Notes: generated by a model from the letters alone, not told the origin. Positions 26,743 to 36,474 are shown, counted from the stretch's first letter. The stretch is DNA of 64,000 bases from IDS-8 sp964491485 (GCA_964491485.1 CAZBGV010000004.1:1-64000), one strand, 5' to 3'. A program made the numbers and translations.

Positions 26743-27921
26743 ATGCTTGAGCTCATGTCCAATCACGCCCATGGGGTGGCCCGCAGGGCACCCGGCCCGT
26801 CACTCGCCCGGAGCTCCCGCGGGGGAGGATGTGTGGCTGCCGCGGCGCTGTGCGCGGTGCTCGTTTCGGCCTGCGGCGAGGAGGGAAGCCAGCGCGTGGC
26901 CCAGGCGAACGTCCGGACGGCCGCCCCGCAGGTCCGGGTGATCGTGCAGCCCCTGCGCTTCAACGAGGAGCGCACCCGGATCGAGGCGGTCGGCACTTCG
27001 CGGGCAATACTCTCCATTGCCGTGTACCCGGCCGTGTCCGGCGAGGTGATTGCGGTCAATTTCGAGCCCGGGCAGAAGGTGCGGGAAGGCGATGCCCTGG
27101 TCGAGCTCGAGCGCCGCGATGAGGAGCTCGCAGTCGAGCTCGCGAGCGTGCGGGTGGCCGACGCGGAGCGCCTGTACGAGCGCTACCAGCGGACCGGCAA
27201 CAGCGGTGCGGTCCTGCCGACCGCCATCGATGCGGCCCGTGCCGCCGCACACGCCGCGCGTATCGAGCTCGAGCGAGCCAGGGTCGCGCTGGATTATCGG
27301 ACCGTCAACGCGCCGTTTTCCGGCTACGTCGGCATCAGCGACGTCGATCCGGGTGACCGCATCAACCCGAACACGCAAATCACGACGCTGGACGACCGCA
27401 GCTCGCTGCTCGTCACTTTCGCCGTGCCGGAATCGCTGAGCGGCCGTTTGACCACGCAGGATGACGTTCAGCTCGCCACCTGGAACGGACGCGGGCCCGC
27501 GGCCTGGGGCGAGGTCGTGGACATCGACAGCCGTATCGATCCGGCAACGCGAACGTTCATGGCTCGTGCACTGGTCCCCAACGAGGACGATCGGCTGCGT
27601 CCCGGCATGAGTTTTCGGGTCACGGTCGACGTGCCCGGTATCCCGTACCCCGTCGTGCCGGAGACCGGCGTGCAATGGGGCGCCGACGGCGCATACGTCT
27701 GGTCGGTGGCCGACAACCGGGCGCAGCGCGTGCCCGTCAGCATCGTCCAGCGCCAGCAGGGCGAGATCCTCGTCGAGTCCTCGGAGCTCGCGGAGGGCGA
27801 CCTGATCGTGGTCGAAGGCATTCAGCGGGTGCGCGACGGCATGGAGCTCGTGTACGACCACCCCGGGCTCGTCGACGATGGCCCGGCCGGCAGCAGCAAG
27901 CCGGCCGTTTGTGCCGACTGA
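26743..27921 (+). CDS. RND efflux periplasmic adaptor (membrane fusion protein) lipoprotein, copy 1
   Basis: 392 aa from ATG 26743; ATG 26755 is an alternative. A signal ending in AVLVSAC places lipidated Cys at about residue 44. The HlyD/AcrA-like order is visible: the biotinyl-lipoyl half AVYPAVSGEVIAVNFEPGQK, a short helical hairpin (about 145-195), the return half TVNAPFSGYVGISDVDPGDR, the beta-barrel, and the membrane-proximal domain ending EGDLIVVEGIQRVRDGM. It links an inner-membrane RND pump to an outer-membrane channel. No channel gene lies nearby. The permease starts 9 nt after its stop. Confidence 0.92.
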   Translation: MLELMSNHAHGVARRAPGPSLARSSRGGGCVAAAALCAVLVSACGEEGSQRVAQANVRTAAPQVRVIVQPLRFNEERTRIEAVGTSRAILSIAVYPAVSGEVIAVNFEPGQKVREGDALVELERRDEELAVELASVRVADAERLYERYQRTGNSGAVLPTAIDAARAAAHAARIELERARVALDYRTVNAPFSGYVGISDVDPGDRINPNTQITTLDDRSSLLVTFAVPESLSGRLTTQDDVQLATWNGRGPAAWGEVVDIDSRIDPATRTFMARALVPNEDDRLRPGMSFRVTVDVPGIPYPVVPETGVQWGADGAYVWSVADNRAQRVPVSIVQRQQGEILVESSELAEGDLIVVEGIQRVRDGMELVYDHPGLVDDGPAGSSKPAVCAD

Positions 27922-27930
27922 TCCCGGCCG

Positions 27931-30900
27931 ATGAACGGATCGGACGACAAGCGACCGGACGGCCCCAGGGCCGACGATCCGCTGGATGACCTCATGGCCG
28001 GGCAGATGAACGATCTGCCGAGCGTCTCGATCCGCCGCCCGGTTCTCGTGCTGGTGCTGAATCTCCTGATCCTGCTCGCCGGCGTTGCCGCGGTGCTCGC
28101 CGTCGAGGTGCGGGAGCTGCCGGACGTCGACCGGCCGATCGTGAGCGTCCGCGCGGAATACCCCGGTGCTTCGCCGGAAACGATGGACGCGGAGGTGGTC
28201 AGCGTTCTCGAGGGAGCGGTTGCCCGCGTTTCCGGCATCTACAACATCGATTCGGCATCGGAAGAGAACGAGGGGCGCCTGCGCATCGAGTTCCAGCCGG
28301 ACGTGGACCTGGACAGTGCGGCGTCCGACGTGCGCGAGGCGGTCAGTCGGGTGCTGCACCAGCTGCCCGAACGAATCGAGCAGGTCGTGGTGCTGAAGGC
28401 GGACGACGACTCGGGCTCCGTGGTGAACATCGCCATTCTCACCGACACGCTCATGGAGGACGAGGTCACGCGGATTGCCGAGCGGGACATCATTCCGGAG
28501 CTGATTTCAATCGAGGGCGTCGCCGACGTGCAGCTTTTCGGCGAGCGCCAGCGCATGCTGCGCGTCGTCGTCGACCCGCTGCGCCTGACGAGCTACGGAT
28601 TGTCAGTGAGCGATGTCGCGGCGGCACTGATGGATGCGCCGTTCGACGTGCCGGCGGGGAGCTTCCGCTCCGCCGATCAGGAGCTGATCGTACGGGCCGA
28701 CGCCTCGGTCGTGACCGCCAGCCAGGCAGCGGACATCATCATCCGCGGCAATGTGCGCATCGGCGACGTCGCGAACGTCTATTTCGGCCCGGAGGATGCG
28801 CAGTCCTATACGCGCCTGGACGGGCGTTCCGTCGTCGGCCTGGGGGTCGTCCGCCAGGCGAAGTCGAATACCATCGAAATTTCCGACGGCGTGCATCGGG
28901 TGGTCGAGCGTATGAACCAGCGCTACGACGACCTGGAGCTCGTCATCACTGACGACAACGCGGAATTCATCCGCAGCTCCGTCGCGGAAGTGCTGTTTAC
29001 CCTGGTATTCACCATCGCCATCGTCGTCGCGTCCATCTGGCTGTTCATGGGCTCGTGGCGTGCGACGCTGGTGCCGAGTGTCGCCATCCCGATCTCCCTG
29101 ATCGGTACCGTCGCGGCAATCTGGCTGTTCGACTTCTCGATCAACATTCTTACGCTCATGGCGCTGGTGCTCGCGACCGGACTCGTCGTGGACGATGCGA
29201 TCGTCGTGCTCGAGAACATCCAGCGAAGGCGCAGGCAGGGCATGGGCGCCCGCGCCGCGGCGGTGCTCGGCACGCGCCAGGTCTTCTTCGCCGTCATCAC
29301 GACCACGGCCGTGCTCATCTCCGTCTTCGTGCCTATCGCGTTCCTGCCGAGCACGGCCGGAAGGATGTTCCGCGAGTTCGGGGCCGTGCTCGCCGTCGCG
29401 GTGGCGATCTCGGCCTTCGTTTCCCTCTCGCTGGTGCCGGCCGCGGCCTCGCGGCTCGCGGGCCAGGAAGACGGCAGCGCCCTGCGCCGCGGCATCGCGG
29501 CCTTCGGTGAGCGGCTGAAGAGCTGGTACCAGCGCTCGCTTGCGTGGACACTGGATCGTCCCGTCGTGCCGGTCGGCTTCGCGCTCGCGTTCGCGGTACT
29601 TGCGTTCGTCCTTTTCAACACCCTCGACAAGGAACTGTTGCCACCGGAGGATCGCGGCATATTGTACGTATCGGCGCAAGGCCCGGACGGCGTCGGGATC
29701 GGCTACATGGATCGCCAGACGGACAGGATCGAAGCCATTCTGCGGCCGCTCGTCGAACAGGGTGTCGCCCGTTCCCTGTTCACGGCCGTCGGTCGCGGCG
29801 ATCCGAACCGGAGCCGGGTGACGGTGCCTCTCGTTGACTGGGCCGAGCGCGAACGGGGGCAGCAGGACATCATCGAGGACCTTCAGGGTCCGCTGTCGCA
29901 GATCCCGGGTGCGCGGGTGACCATCAGCAGCCCGAACAGCCTCGATCTGCGGAATGGCAACGGCGACCTGCAAGTCGCGCTGATCGGGAACGACTACGAC
30001 GAGATTTTCGAAGCGACCAAGGCCTTCGTACGCGCCATTGAGGAACGCTTGTCCAATATCGAGCAGCCGGAGGTGTCGTACGACCCCACCCAGCCGCAGC
30101 TGTCGGTCGAGATCGACCGGCGGCGCGCGGCGGACCTGGGCATCGATCTGGACAACCTTGCCACGACGCTGCGTGCGATGATCGACGGGGACGAGCTGGC
30201 CGACCTCAACATCGAGGACGAGGCGGTGCCGATCCTGCTGGAGGCATCGAGCGGCGAAATCAACGATCCGACCGACCTCGTGAACCTGTATGTCAGCACC
30301 GACAGCGGGCAACTGCTTCCGTTGGCCTCCGTAGTGACGCTGAAGGAAGAGGGTGTTGCATCGCAGCTGGACCGGCAGGCGCAGCGCCGCGCGATCAGGG
30401 TCTCCATGCAGATCTCCGGGAGGTATCCGCTGCAGGCGGCCGTCGACGACCTGAGAGCGCTCGCGGACGAGGTGCTGCCGGGCAATATCGGGATGGTGCT
30501 GCTCGGGGAGGCCGCGACGCTCGAGGAGACGTCGCGCGAAGTCGCCGCCACGTACGCCATCGCGCTGGCCGTCGTATTCCTCGTTCTCTGCGCCCAGTTC
30601 GAAGGGTTCACGAGCGCCATTGTGGTCACCCTGACCGTGCCTTTCGGTATCGCCGCCGCGGTGCTGGCGCTGTTCCTGACGGGGACTTCCGTCAACATCT
30701 ATTCGCAGATCGGCCTGGTGCTGCTGATCGGCCTGATGGCCAAGAACAGCGTGCTCCTCGTCGAGTTCTCGGACCAGCTGCGCGACCGGGGGTATGGTAT
30801 TCGGGAAGCGGTGGAAGCCGGCGCCGGCGTGCGCCTGCGACCGGTGGCGATGACCATGATCGCTACGGTGCTCGGCGGCCTGCCCCTGATTCTCTCGCAC

Positions 30901-31095
30901 GGCGCCGGCGCGGAATCGCGCGCCTCCATCGGCTGGGTGGTCTTTGGCGGCCTCGGGCTCGCCGCGCTGTTCACCCTCTACCTGACGCCGGCTCTCTACC
31001 TGCTGCTCGCCCGCTTCTCGTCCGCTCGTGCGGAGGAATCGAAGCGCCTCTTCCAGGAGCTGAAGCAGGCGGAGACCATCGCCGACCTGCACTGA
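27931..31095 (+). CDS. RND efflux permease, HAE1 family, copy 1
   Basis: 1054 aa, the normal family length. About 30 hydrophilic residues precede the first helix (VLVLVLNLLILLAGVAAVLA). The conserved proton-relay segment GLVVDDAIVVLENIQRRR lies near residue 420, and LIGLMAKNSVLLVEFSDQL near 935 carries the conserved Lys. DLDSAASDVREAVSR and the PYPGASPET-type motif (EYPGASPETMD) belong to the porter domain. It exports hydrophobic compounds with proton antiport. A second full copy of the operon follows at 31530-35472, and the two permeases are nearly colinear with few differences by eye. Confidence 0.93.
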   Translation: MNGSDDKRPDGPRADDPLDDLMAGQMNDLPSVSIRRPVLVLVLNLLILLAGVAAVLAVEVRELPDVDRPIVSVRAEYPGASPETMDAEVVSVLEGAVARVSGIYNIDSASEENEGRLRIEFQPDVDLDSAASDVREAVSRVLHQLPERIEQVVVLKADDDSGSVVNIAILTDTLMEDEVTRIAERDIIPELISIEGVADVQLFGERQRMLRVVVDPLRLTSYGLSVSDVAAALMDAPFDVPAGSFRSADQELIVRADASVVTASQAADIIIRGNVRIGDVANVYFGPEDAQSYTRLDGRSVVGLGVVRQAKSNTIEISDGVHRVVERMNQRYDDLELVITDDNAEFIRSSVAEVLFTLVFTIAIVVASIWLFMGSWRATLVPSVAIPISLIGTVAAIWLFDFSINILTLMALVLATGLVVDDAIVVLENIQRRRRQGMGARAAAVLGTRQVFFAVITTTAVLISVFVPIAFLPSTAGRMFREFGAVLAVAVAISAFVSLSLVPAAASRLAGQEDGSALRRGIAAFGERLKSWYQRSLAWTLDRPVVPVGFALAFAVLAFVLFNTLDKELLPPEDRGILYVSAQGPDGVGIGYMDRQTDRIEAILRPLVEQGVARSLFTAVGRGDPNRSRVTVPLVDWAERERGQQDIIEDLQGPLSQIPGARVTISSPNSLDLRNGNGDLQVALIGNDYDEIFEATKAFVRAIEERLSNIEQPEVSYDPTQPQLSVEIDRRRAADLGIDLDNLATTLRAMIDGDELADLNIEDEAVPILLEASSGEINDPTDLVNLYVSTDSGQLLPLASVVTLKEEGVASQLDRQAQRRAIRVSMQISGRYPLQAAVDDLRALADEVLPGNIGMVLLGEAATLEETSREVAATYAIALAVVFLVLCAQFEGFTSAIVVTLTVPFGIAAAVLALFLTGTSVNIYSQIGLVLLIGLMAKNSVLLVEFSDQLRDRGYGIREAVEAGAGVRLRPVAMTMIATVLGGLPLILSHGAGAESRASIGWVVFGGLGLAALFTLYLTPALYLLLARFSSARAEESKRLFQELKQAETIADLH

Positions 31096-31529
31096 GACCG
31101 TCGTGCCGAACGCGTTGCCCGGCCTGCGTCGTCGCACTGCGAGAGCTCGTCGAGCATCGGCCCTCGCCGGGTACCTGCAACAGCCCGGTGCGAGCGGGGC
31201 GGATGCCGGCAGGCAGGAAGCCGCCCGCTTCGGTCGTGCCACGAGGCAATGGTTACGTATGAAAACAATGCTCTCGAGGGTCCGGCTTCGGGCGCGTCTG
31301 CAGCGTCCATTACGTTTCCCCGGAGCGGCAATTCGTCACGTTCTCACGGGCCCGCTCGCGCTACACTGTGCCCTCCGGCATTCCTCCCGTTCGGGATGGA
31401 AGGTGCCGGTCTTCAGTGGACCCTCGGAGATTTCCGGGCCGGGCGCGCTCACGGCATCCCGGTGCAGTAATATCGGGGTTTCGCCTGTCAGAACATGAGC
31501 CTGGATCGTACCGACCCGCGGGAATCTGC
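31096..31529. other. intergenic region between the two RND operons
   Basis: 434 bp with no gene that can be supported. It should contain the promoter of the second operon, but no clear core promoter was seen. The region does not resemble the one before the first operon, so the duplication covers the genes and not this spacer. Confidence 0.5.
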
Positions 31530-32297
31530 ATGAATCGACACGCCCTTCGCCTCGCCGGTACGACCCTGTGTGCGCTGCTGGCCGCGGCCTGTACCGAGGA
31601 CATGAGCGCGAAGCCGGCGCCCGTGCCGCAGGCGGACCGCCAGGTAAGGGTCATCGTGCAGCCCCTCGAGTTCAGCTCCGAGCGGACGCGGGTGGAGGCG
31701 GTCGGGACCTCCCGGGCGCTGCTTTCCATTGTCGTGCACCCGGCCGTCTCCGGCGAGGTCGTGTCCGTCAATTTCGAGCCGGGCCAGAAGGTGGAGAAAG
31801 GGGACGTGCTGGTCGAGCTCGACAGCCGCGACGAGAAGCTGGCCGTCGAGCTCGCCAAGGTGCGCCTCGAGGACGCGGAGCGNNNNNNNNNNNNNNNNNN
31901 NNNNNNNNNNNNNNNNNNNNNNNNNNNNNNNNNNNNNNNNNNNNNNNNNNNNNNNNNNNNNNNNNNNNNNNNNNNNNNNNNNTTCCGGGTGACGGTCGAC
32001 GTGCCCGGCATTCCCTATCCGGTCGTGCCCGAGACCGGCGTGCAATGGGGCGCCGACGGCGCGTTCGTGTGGTCGGTGACCGACAACCGGGCGCACCGCG
32101 TGCCGGTGGCGATCGTGCAGCGGCAGCGCGGCGAAATCCTCGTCGACTCCGCGCAACTCGAGGAAGGCGACCTGATCGTGGTCGAAGGCATCCAGCGCGT
32201 GCGCGAGGGCATCGAGGTGGTCTTCGACCGCCCGGCGCTCGTCGATCGCACCCTCGACGGCGGTGCCGCGGCGACCACGCCGGTCGGAACCGACTAG
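31530..32297 (+). CDS. RND periplasmic adaptor lipoprotein, copy 2 (interrupted by assembly gap)
   Basis: ATG 31530 is followed by a lipoprotein signal ending LLAAAC (Cys21). The visible N-terminal half parallels copy 1 (VHPAVSGEVVSVNFEPGQK) up to LEDAER, then 100 N, then the last about 105 residues from FRVTVDVPGIPYPVVPETG onward. Compared with copy 1, the missing part corresponds to 27171-27612, that is 442 nt rather than 100. Both numbers leave the same reading frame, so the gene is probably intact in the organism, with a length near 370 aa. The hairpin and second lipoyl half cannot be inspected. The permease starts 7 nt after its stop. Confidence 0.85.
   Translation: MNRHALRLAGTTLCALLAAACTEDMSAKPAPVPQADRQVRVIVQPLEFSSERTRVEAVGTSRALLSIVVHPAVSGEVVSVNFEPGQKVEKGDVLVELDSRDEKLAVELAKVRLEDAEXXXXXXXXXXXXXXXXXXXXXXXXXXXXXXXXXXFRVTVDVPGIPYPVVPETGVQWGADGAFVWSVTDNRAHRVPVAIVQRQRGEILVDSAQLEEGDLIVVEGIQRVREGIEVVFDRPALVDRTLDGGAAATTPVGTD
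31883..31982. other. assembly gap (100 N) inside the second adaptor gene
   Basis: Unlike the other two gaps it has no duplicated flanks. By alignment to the paralogue at 26743-27921 about 442 nt are missing. The likely cause is read ambiguity between the two similar operons. Confidence 0.95.
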
Positions 32298-32304
32298 CCG
32301 CGGA

Positions 32305-35300
32305 ATGGCCAATCCGGACGACAAGGAACTGGAGAACGCCGGCTTCGACGACTCGGTGGAGGAAGAAGTCCCCGCCGGGCAGATGAGCGATCTCCCCAGC
32401 GTCTCCATCCGGCGCCCGGTGCTGGTGCTGGTGCTCAACCTGCTCATCCTGCTGGCCGGCATCGCGGCCGTGCTCGCCGTCGAGATTCGCGAGCTGCCGG
32501 ACGTCGACATGCCGATCGTCAGCGTGCGTGCGGAGTATCCGGGCGCTTCGCCGGAGACGATGGACTCCGAGGTCGTCAGCATCCTCGAGGGCGCCGTCGC
32601 TCGCGTGTCCGGCATCCACCGGATCAGCTCCGCGTCGGAGGAGAACGAGGGCCGGCTGCGCATCGAGTTCCAGCCGAACGCCGATCTCGACAGCGCGGCG
32701 TCGGACGTCCGCGAGGCCGTGAGCCGCGTGATCCATAAGCTGCCGGAGCGCATCGAGCAGGTCGTGGTGGTTAAGGCCGATAATGATTCCGATTCGATCG
32801 TCAGCCTCGCGATCCTGACCGACACGCTGCTGGAAGACGAGGTCACGCGCATCGCCGAGCGCGACATCATTCCCGAGCTGATTTCCATCGACGGCGTGGC
32901 CGACGTGCAGCTCTTCGGCGCGCGCGAGCGCATGCTGCGGGTCGTCGTCGATCCGCTGCGCCTGACGAGCTACGGGCTGTCGGTGACGGACGTGGCGGAT
33001 GCGCTGAGGCACGCGCCCTTCGACGTGCCGGCCGGCAGCTTCCGCTCCGCGGACCAGGAGCTGATCGTGCGGGCGGACGCGTCCGTCGTGACCGCCGCGC
33101 AGGCCGCGGACATCATCATCCGCGGCGACGTGCGGATCGGCGATGTCGCGAACGTCTACTTCGGTCCCGAAGACGCGCGGGCATACACGCGCCTCGATGG
33201 CCGCTCGGTCATCGGCATGGGCGTCGTGCGGCAGGCGAAGTCGAACACGATCGAGATTTCCGACGGCGTGCACCGGGCCGTGGACCGGCTCAACCAGCGG
33301 TTCGACGATCTCGAGATCGTGATCACCGACGACAAGGCGGACTTCATCCGGAGCTCCGTGGCCGAGGTGCTGTTCACGCTCGCGTTCACGGTGTCCATTG
33401 TCGTCGCCGCGATCTGGATCTTCATGGGCTCGTGGCGTGCGACGCTCGTGCCGAGCGTGGCGATCCCGATTTCACTCATCGGCACGGTGGCTGCGATCTG
33501 GCTGTTCGGGTTCTCGATCAACATTCTCACGCTGATGGCGCTGGTGCTCGCGACGGGTCTGGTCGTCGACGACGCCATCGTGGTGCTCGAGAACATCCAG
33601 CGGCGGCGAGGGCAGGGGCTCGGCGCGCGGGCCGCGGCCGTGCTCGGCACGCGGCAGGTGTTCTTCGCCGTCGTCACCACCACGGCGGTGCTCGTCTCGG
33701 TGTTCGTGCCGATTGCCTTCCTGCCGAGCACCGCGGGCAGGATGTTCCGGGAATTCGGGGCGGTGCTGGCCGTCGCGGTCGCGATCTCCGCGTTCGTGTC
33801 ACTGTCCCTGGTGCCGGCGGCGGCCTCGCGCCTGCCCGAGGACGCCGCGGGCGGGCGGTTCCGGCAGGCGGTCGTCAACTTCGGCGTATGGCTGCGCTCC
33901 GGGTACCAGCGGTCGTTGTCCTGGATGCTGGATCGCCCCTGGGTGCCGATCGGGACGGCGCTGGCGTTTGCCGCGCTCGCGGCGTTCCTGTTCCGGACGC
34001 TCGACAAGGAGCTGTTGCCATCGGAAGACCGGGGCATGATCAACGTCATGTCCATGGGGCCGGACGGCGTCGGGATCGGCTACATGGACCGCCAGACGGA
34101 CAGGGTCGAAGCCATTCTCCGGCCGCTGGTCGACCAGGGCATCGCGAAGTCGCTGTTCACCGTCGTCGGCTCATGGGATCCCAATCGCAGTCGCGTGACC
34201 GTTCCGCTCGTCGACTGGTCGCAACGCGAAGTAAGCCAGCAGGAAATCATCTCACAACTCGAGGGCCCGTTGTCCCGGATCCCGGGCGCGCGCGTGACGA
34301 TCTTCAGCCCGAACAGCCTGGACCTTCGGCGCGGCGGCGGCGAGCTGCAGGTTGCGCTGATCGGCAACGACTACGACGAGATTTTCGAGGCGACGCAGTC
34401 GTTCGTGCGGGCGATCGAAGACCGCCTTCCGCACATCGAGCAGCCGCAGATTTCCTATGACCCGACGCAGCCGCAGCTCTCGGTGGAGATCGACCGGCGC
34501 CGGGCCGCGGACCTCGGCGTCGATCTCGACAATCTCGCGACCACACTGCGGGCCATGATCGACGGCGACGAGCTCGTCGACCTCAATATCGACGACGAGG
34601 CGATACCGATCCTGCTCGAGTCCTCGAGCGGCCAGATCAACGATCCTACCGACCTCGTGAATCTCTACGTCAGCACGAGCAGCGGCCAGCTCATCCCGCT
34701 GTCGACCGTGGTGTCACTGAAGGAAGAGGGGGTCGCGGCGCAGCTCGATCGCGAGGCGCAGCGGCGCGCGATCCGCATCGACATGCAGATTGCGGGCCGC
34801 TATCCGCTGCAGTCGGCGGTCGACGACCTGCGCGTGCTGGCCGATGAGGTCCTGACGGGCAACGTGTCGATGGTGCTGCTCGGCGAAGCGGCGACGCTGG
34901 AGGAGACGTCGCAGGAGGTCGCGATCACGTATGCGATCGCACTGGCGGTCGTGTTCCTCGTGCTGTGTGCGCAGTTCGAAGGGTTCACGAGCGCGGTCGT
35001 GGTGACGCTGATCGTGCCTTTCGGTATCGCGGCGGCCGTTATCGCGCTGTTCCTGACAGGCACGTCGGTGAACATCTATTCACAGATCGGGCTCGTGCTG
35101 CTGATCGGGCTGATGGCGAAGAACAGCGTGCTGCTGGTCGAGTTCTCGGATCAGCTTCGCGACCGCGGCTTCGGCATTCGTGAGGCCGTGGAAGCGGGTG
35201 CCAGCGTGCGCCTGCGTCCGGTGACGATGACGATGATCGCGACGGTGCTGGGCGGCCTGCCGCTGATCCTGTCCGGCGGTGCGGGCGCCGAGGCGCGCTC

Positions 35301-35472
35301 GTCGATCGGCTGGGTAGTGTTCGGCGGCCTGGGCCTTGCCGCGCTGTTCACTTTGTACCTGACACCCGCGCTTTACCTGCTGCTGGCACGCTTCTCGTCG
35401 GCGCGCGCGGAAGAATCCAAGCGCCTCGCCCGCGAGCTGAAGCAGGCCCAGGCGATCGCCGACACGCACTGA
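32305..35472 (+). CDS. RND efflux permease, HAE1 family, copy 2
   Basis: 1055 aa from ATG 32305, which starts a hydrophilic head (MANPDDKELENAGFDDSVEE) different from copy 1. From SVSIRRPVLVLVLNLLILL onward it is colinear with copy 1 to the last residues (RAEESKRLARELKQAQAIAD). It keeps GLVVDDAIVVLENIQRRR and LMAKNSVLLVEFSDQLRD. Differences cluster in the porter loops, for example around the end of helix 6 and the docking region, so the two pumps may differ in substrate. The gene lies 7 nt after the adaptor and forms a two-gene operon with it. Confidence 0.93.
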   Translation: MANPDDKELENAGFDDSVEEEVPAGQMSDLPSVSIRRPVLVLVLNLLILLAGIAAVLAVEIRELPDVDMPIVSVRAEYPGASPETMDSEVVSILEGAVARVSGIHRISSASEENEGRLRIEFQPNADLDSAASDVREAVSRVIHKLPERIEQVVVVKADNDSDSIVSLAILTDTLLEDEVTRIAERDIIPELISIDGVADVQLFGARERMLRVVVDPLRLTSYGLSVTDVADALRHAPFDVPAGSFRSADQELIVRADASVVTAAQAADIIIRGDVRIGDVANVYFGPEDARAYTRLDGRSVIGMGVVRQAKSNTIEISDGVHRAVDRLNQRFDDLEIVITDDKADFIRSSVAEVLFTLAFTVSIVVAAIWIFMGSWRATLVPSVAIPISLIGTVAAIWLFGFSINILTLMALVLATGLVVDDAIVVLENIQRRRGQGLGARAAAVLGTRQVFFAVVTTTAVLVSVFVPIAFLPSTAGRMFREFGAVLAVAVAISAFVSLSLVPAAASRLPEDAAGGRFRQAVVNFGVWLRSGYQRSLSWMLDRPWVPIGTALAFAALAAFLFRTLDKELLPSEDRGMINVMSMGPDGVGIGYMDRQTDRVEAILRPLVDQGIAKSLFTVVGSWDPNRSRVTVPLVDWSQREVSQQEIISQLEGPLSRIPGARVTIFSPNSLDLRRGGGELQVALIGNDYDEIFEATQSFVRAIEDRLPHIEQPQISYDPTQPQLSVEIDRRRAADLGVDLDNLATTLRAMIDGDELVDLNIDDEAIPILLESSSGQINDPTDLVNLYVSTSSGQLIPLSTVVSLKEEGVAAQLDREAQRRAIRIDMQIAGRYPLQSAVDDLRVLADEVLTGNVSMVLLGEAATLEETSQEVAITYAIALAVVFLVLCAQFEGFTSAVVVTLIVPFGIAAAVIALFLTGTSVNIYSQIGLVLLIGLMAKNSVLLVEFSDQLRDRGFGIREAVEAGASVRLRPVTMTMIATVLGGLPLILSGGAGAEARSSIGWVVFGGLGLAALFTLYLTPALYLLLARFSSARAEESKRLARELKQAQAIADTH

Positions 35473-35486
35473 CCGTCGCGGGCCAG

Positions 35487-36002
35487 GTGATCGAGCTTCC
35501 TGTAAGAGACCCCTGCGATCTTTGCGAAGGGATGGCAGGTCGCGAAGAAAGCTGGGCGGTCGTAGACGAAAGCGAACACACGCTCACGGTGGTCAATCCG
35601 TGGCAATTCGAAGTGGGCCAGTGTTGCGTCATCACGCGTCGGCATGTCGCGACGCTGCTCGATCTCTCCGACCAGGAATGCGGGGCCATAATGTTCTCGG
35701 CCAGGAGAGTCGCAGAGGCACTCGTCAAGGCTTACCGACCCCTCGGAATATTGACGTTCCAGAACAACGGTGTCTTCAGTGGACAGGAAACGCCGCATTT
35801 CCATTTGCATGTCGTGCCGCGGCAGAGGGGGAGTGATTGGGGGATAGGTCCGCCTCAACTCGCCACATTCGATGGCGCCGGCCGCCGAAGGGGCACATCA
35901 CACGATCCGAGCGGCGATGCACGGCGCCGGGAGCGGGCTCGCGCCTCCGCCACGCAACTCGCGGACATCGCCGGCCGGATTCGCGCGAATCTGCCGGCGT
36001 AG
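35487..36002 (+). CDS. HIT family protein (nucleotide hydrolase/transferase)
   Basis: 171 aa from a GTG start. The start is supported because residues CDLC, a zinc-type CxxC pair common in this family, come before the first ATG. The histidine triad is PHFHLHVVPRQRG (HxHxH) near residue 97. TRRHVATLLDLSDQE is the conserved mid-region. The family hydrolyses nucleoside phosphoramidates, dinucleoside polyphosphates or AMP-lysine. The C-terminal 45 residues are Arg-rich and unlike the family. It lies 14 nt after the second RND permease, probably by chance of packing. Confidence 0.85.
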   Translation: MIELPVRDPCDLCEGMAGREESWAVVDESEHTLTVVNPWQFEVGQCCVITRRHVATLLDLSDQECGAIMFSARRVAEALVKAYRPLGILTFQNNGVFSGQETPHFHLHVVPRQRGSDWGIGPPQLATFDGAGRRRGTSHDPSGDARRRERARASATQLADIAGRIRANLPA

Positions 36003-36043
36003 CGACATCGGCTGCCGGGCATCCGCTGCAGCCAGGTCTTACA

Positions 36044-36298
36044 ATGACGGTCGATGAGCTTCTCAGTACGCTGCAGCACCTGGAAACGGAGCTGCACCTG
36101 GAATCGACTCGTCGCGATGCCTCACGTATGGCCGCGTTGCTTCATCCTGATGCGGTAGGGTCTGGACGATGGGGAGAAGCAGGTCCGGGTCGGCATGAAC
36201 GGTCGCCCGGAGCGCTCCGGAATGCTGCCGTCGAAACAAGAATGAAACAAAGAGGGGGTTATAAATGTATGGAGCAGGCTTCTTTCCGTTTGTGCTGA
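36044..36298 (+). pseudogene. remnant of a DUF4440 (SnoaL/NTF2-like) gene
   Basis: From ATG 36044 the first 37 residues (ELLSTLQHLETELHLES, MAALLHPD) match the opening helix of DUF4440 proteins, in which HPDF-x-EFGRSG normally follows. Here it continues GSGRWGEAGPG and then loses all resemblance, ending after 84 codons across the start of the next small gene. A full DUF4440 protein has about 120 residues with a curved beta-sheet that is missing. I read this as a decayed fragment. Alternatively it is an unrelated short ORF. Confidence 0.4.
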
Positions 36299-36474
36299 TC
36301 GCAATTGCCGCCTACTTCATAGCCGCCGCGATCCTTCAATGGCTGTGGAACATCACGATGCCTGAGGCGCTCAACCTGAAAAAGATCAGGTATTGGATCG
36401 CGTTCCGCCTGTTGCTGATTGCCGGGATTTTGACATCGGCCGGCTCCGGCTTCAGCCACGGCCCTGGAAGCTAG
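36265..36474 (+). CDS. small membrane protein, uncharacterised
   Basis: 69 aa. A good ribosome binding site AGAGGGGG lies 6 nt before ATG 36265. Two hydrophobic segments flank a short polar loop: FVLIAIAAYFIAAAILQWLW and YWIAFRLLLIAGILTSAG. The pattern WNxxMP...I-x-YW-x-A-x-x-LLL...HG is shared with a widespread small proteobacterial membrane family of unknown function. It overlaps the DUF4440 remnant in another frame. It probably lies in the inner membrane. Confidence 0.65.
   Translation: MYGAGFFPFVLIAIAAYFIAAAILQWLWNITMPEALNLKKIRYWIAFRLLLIAGILTSAGSGFSHGPGS

Noticed and set aside
28603..31242. 879-codon minus-strand open frame opposite the first RND permease
   Set aside because: It is antisense to a clear HAE1 permease and has no membrane helices or motifs of its own.
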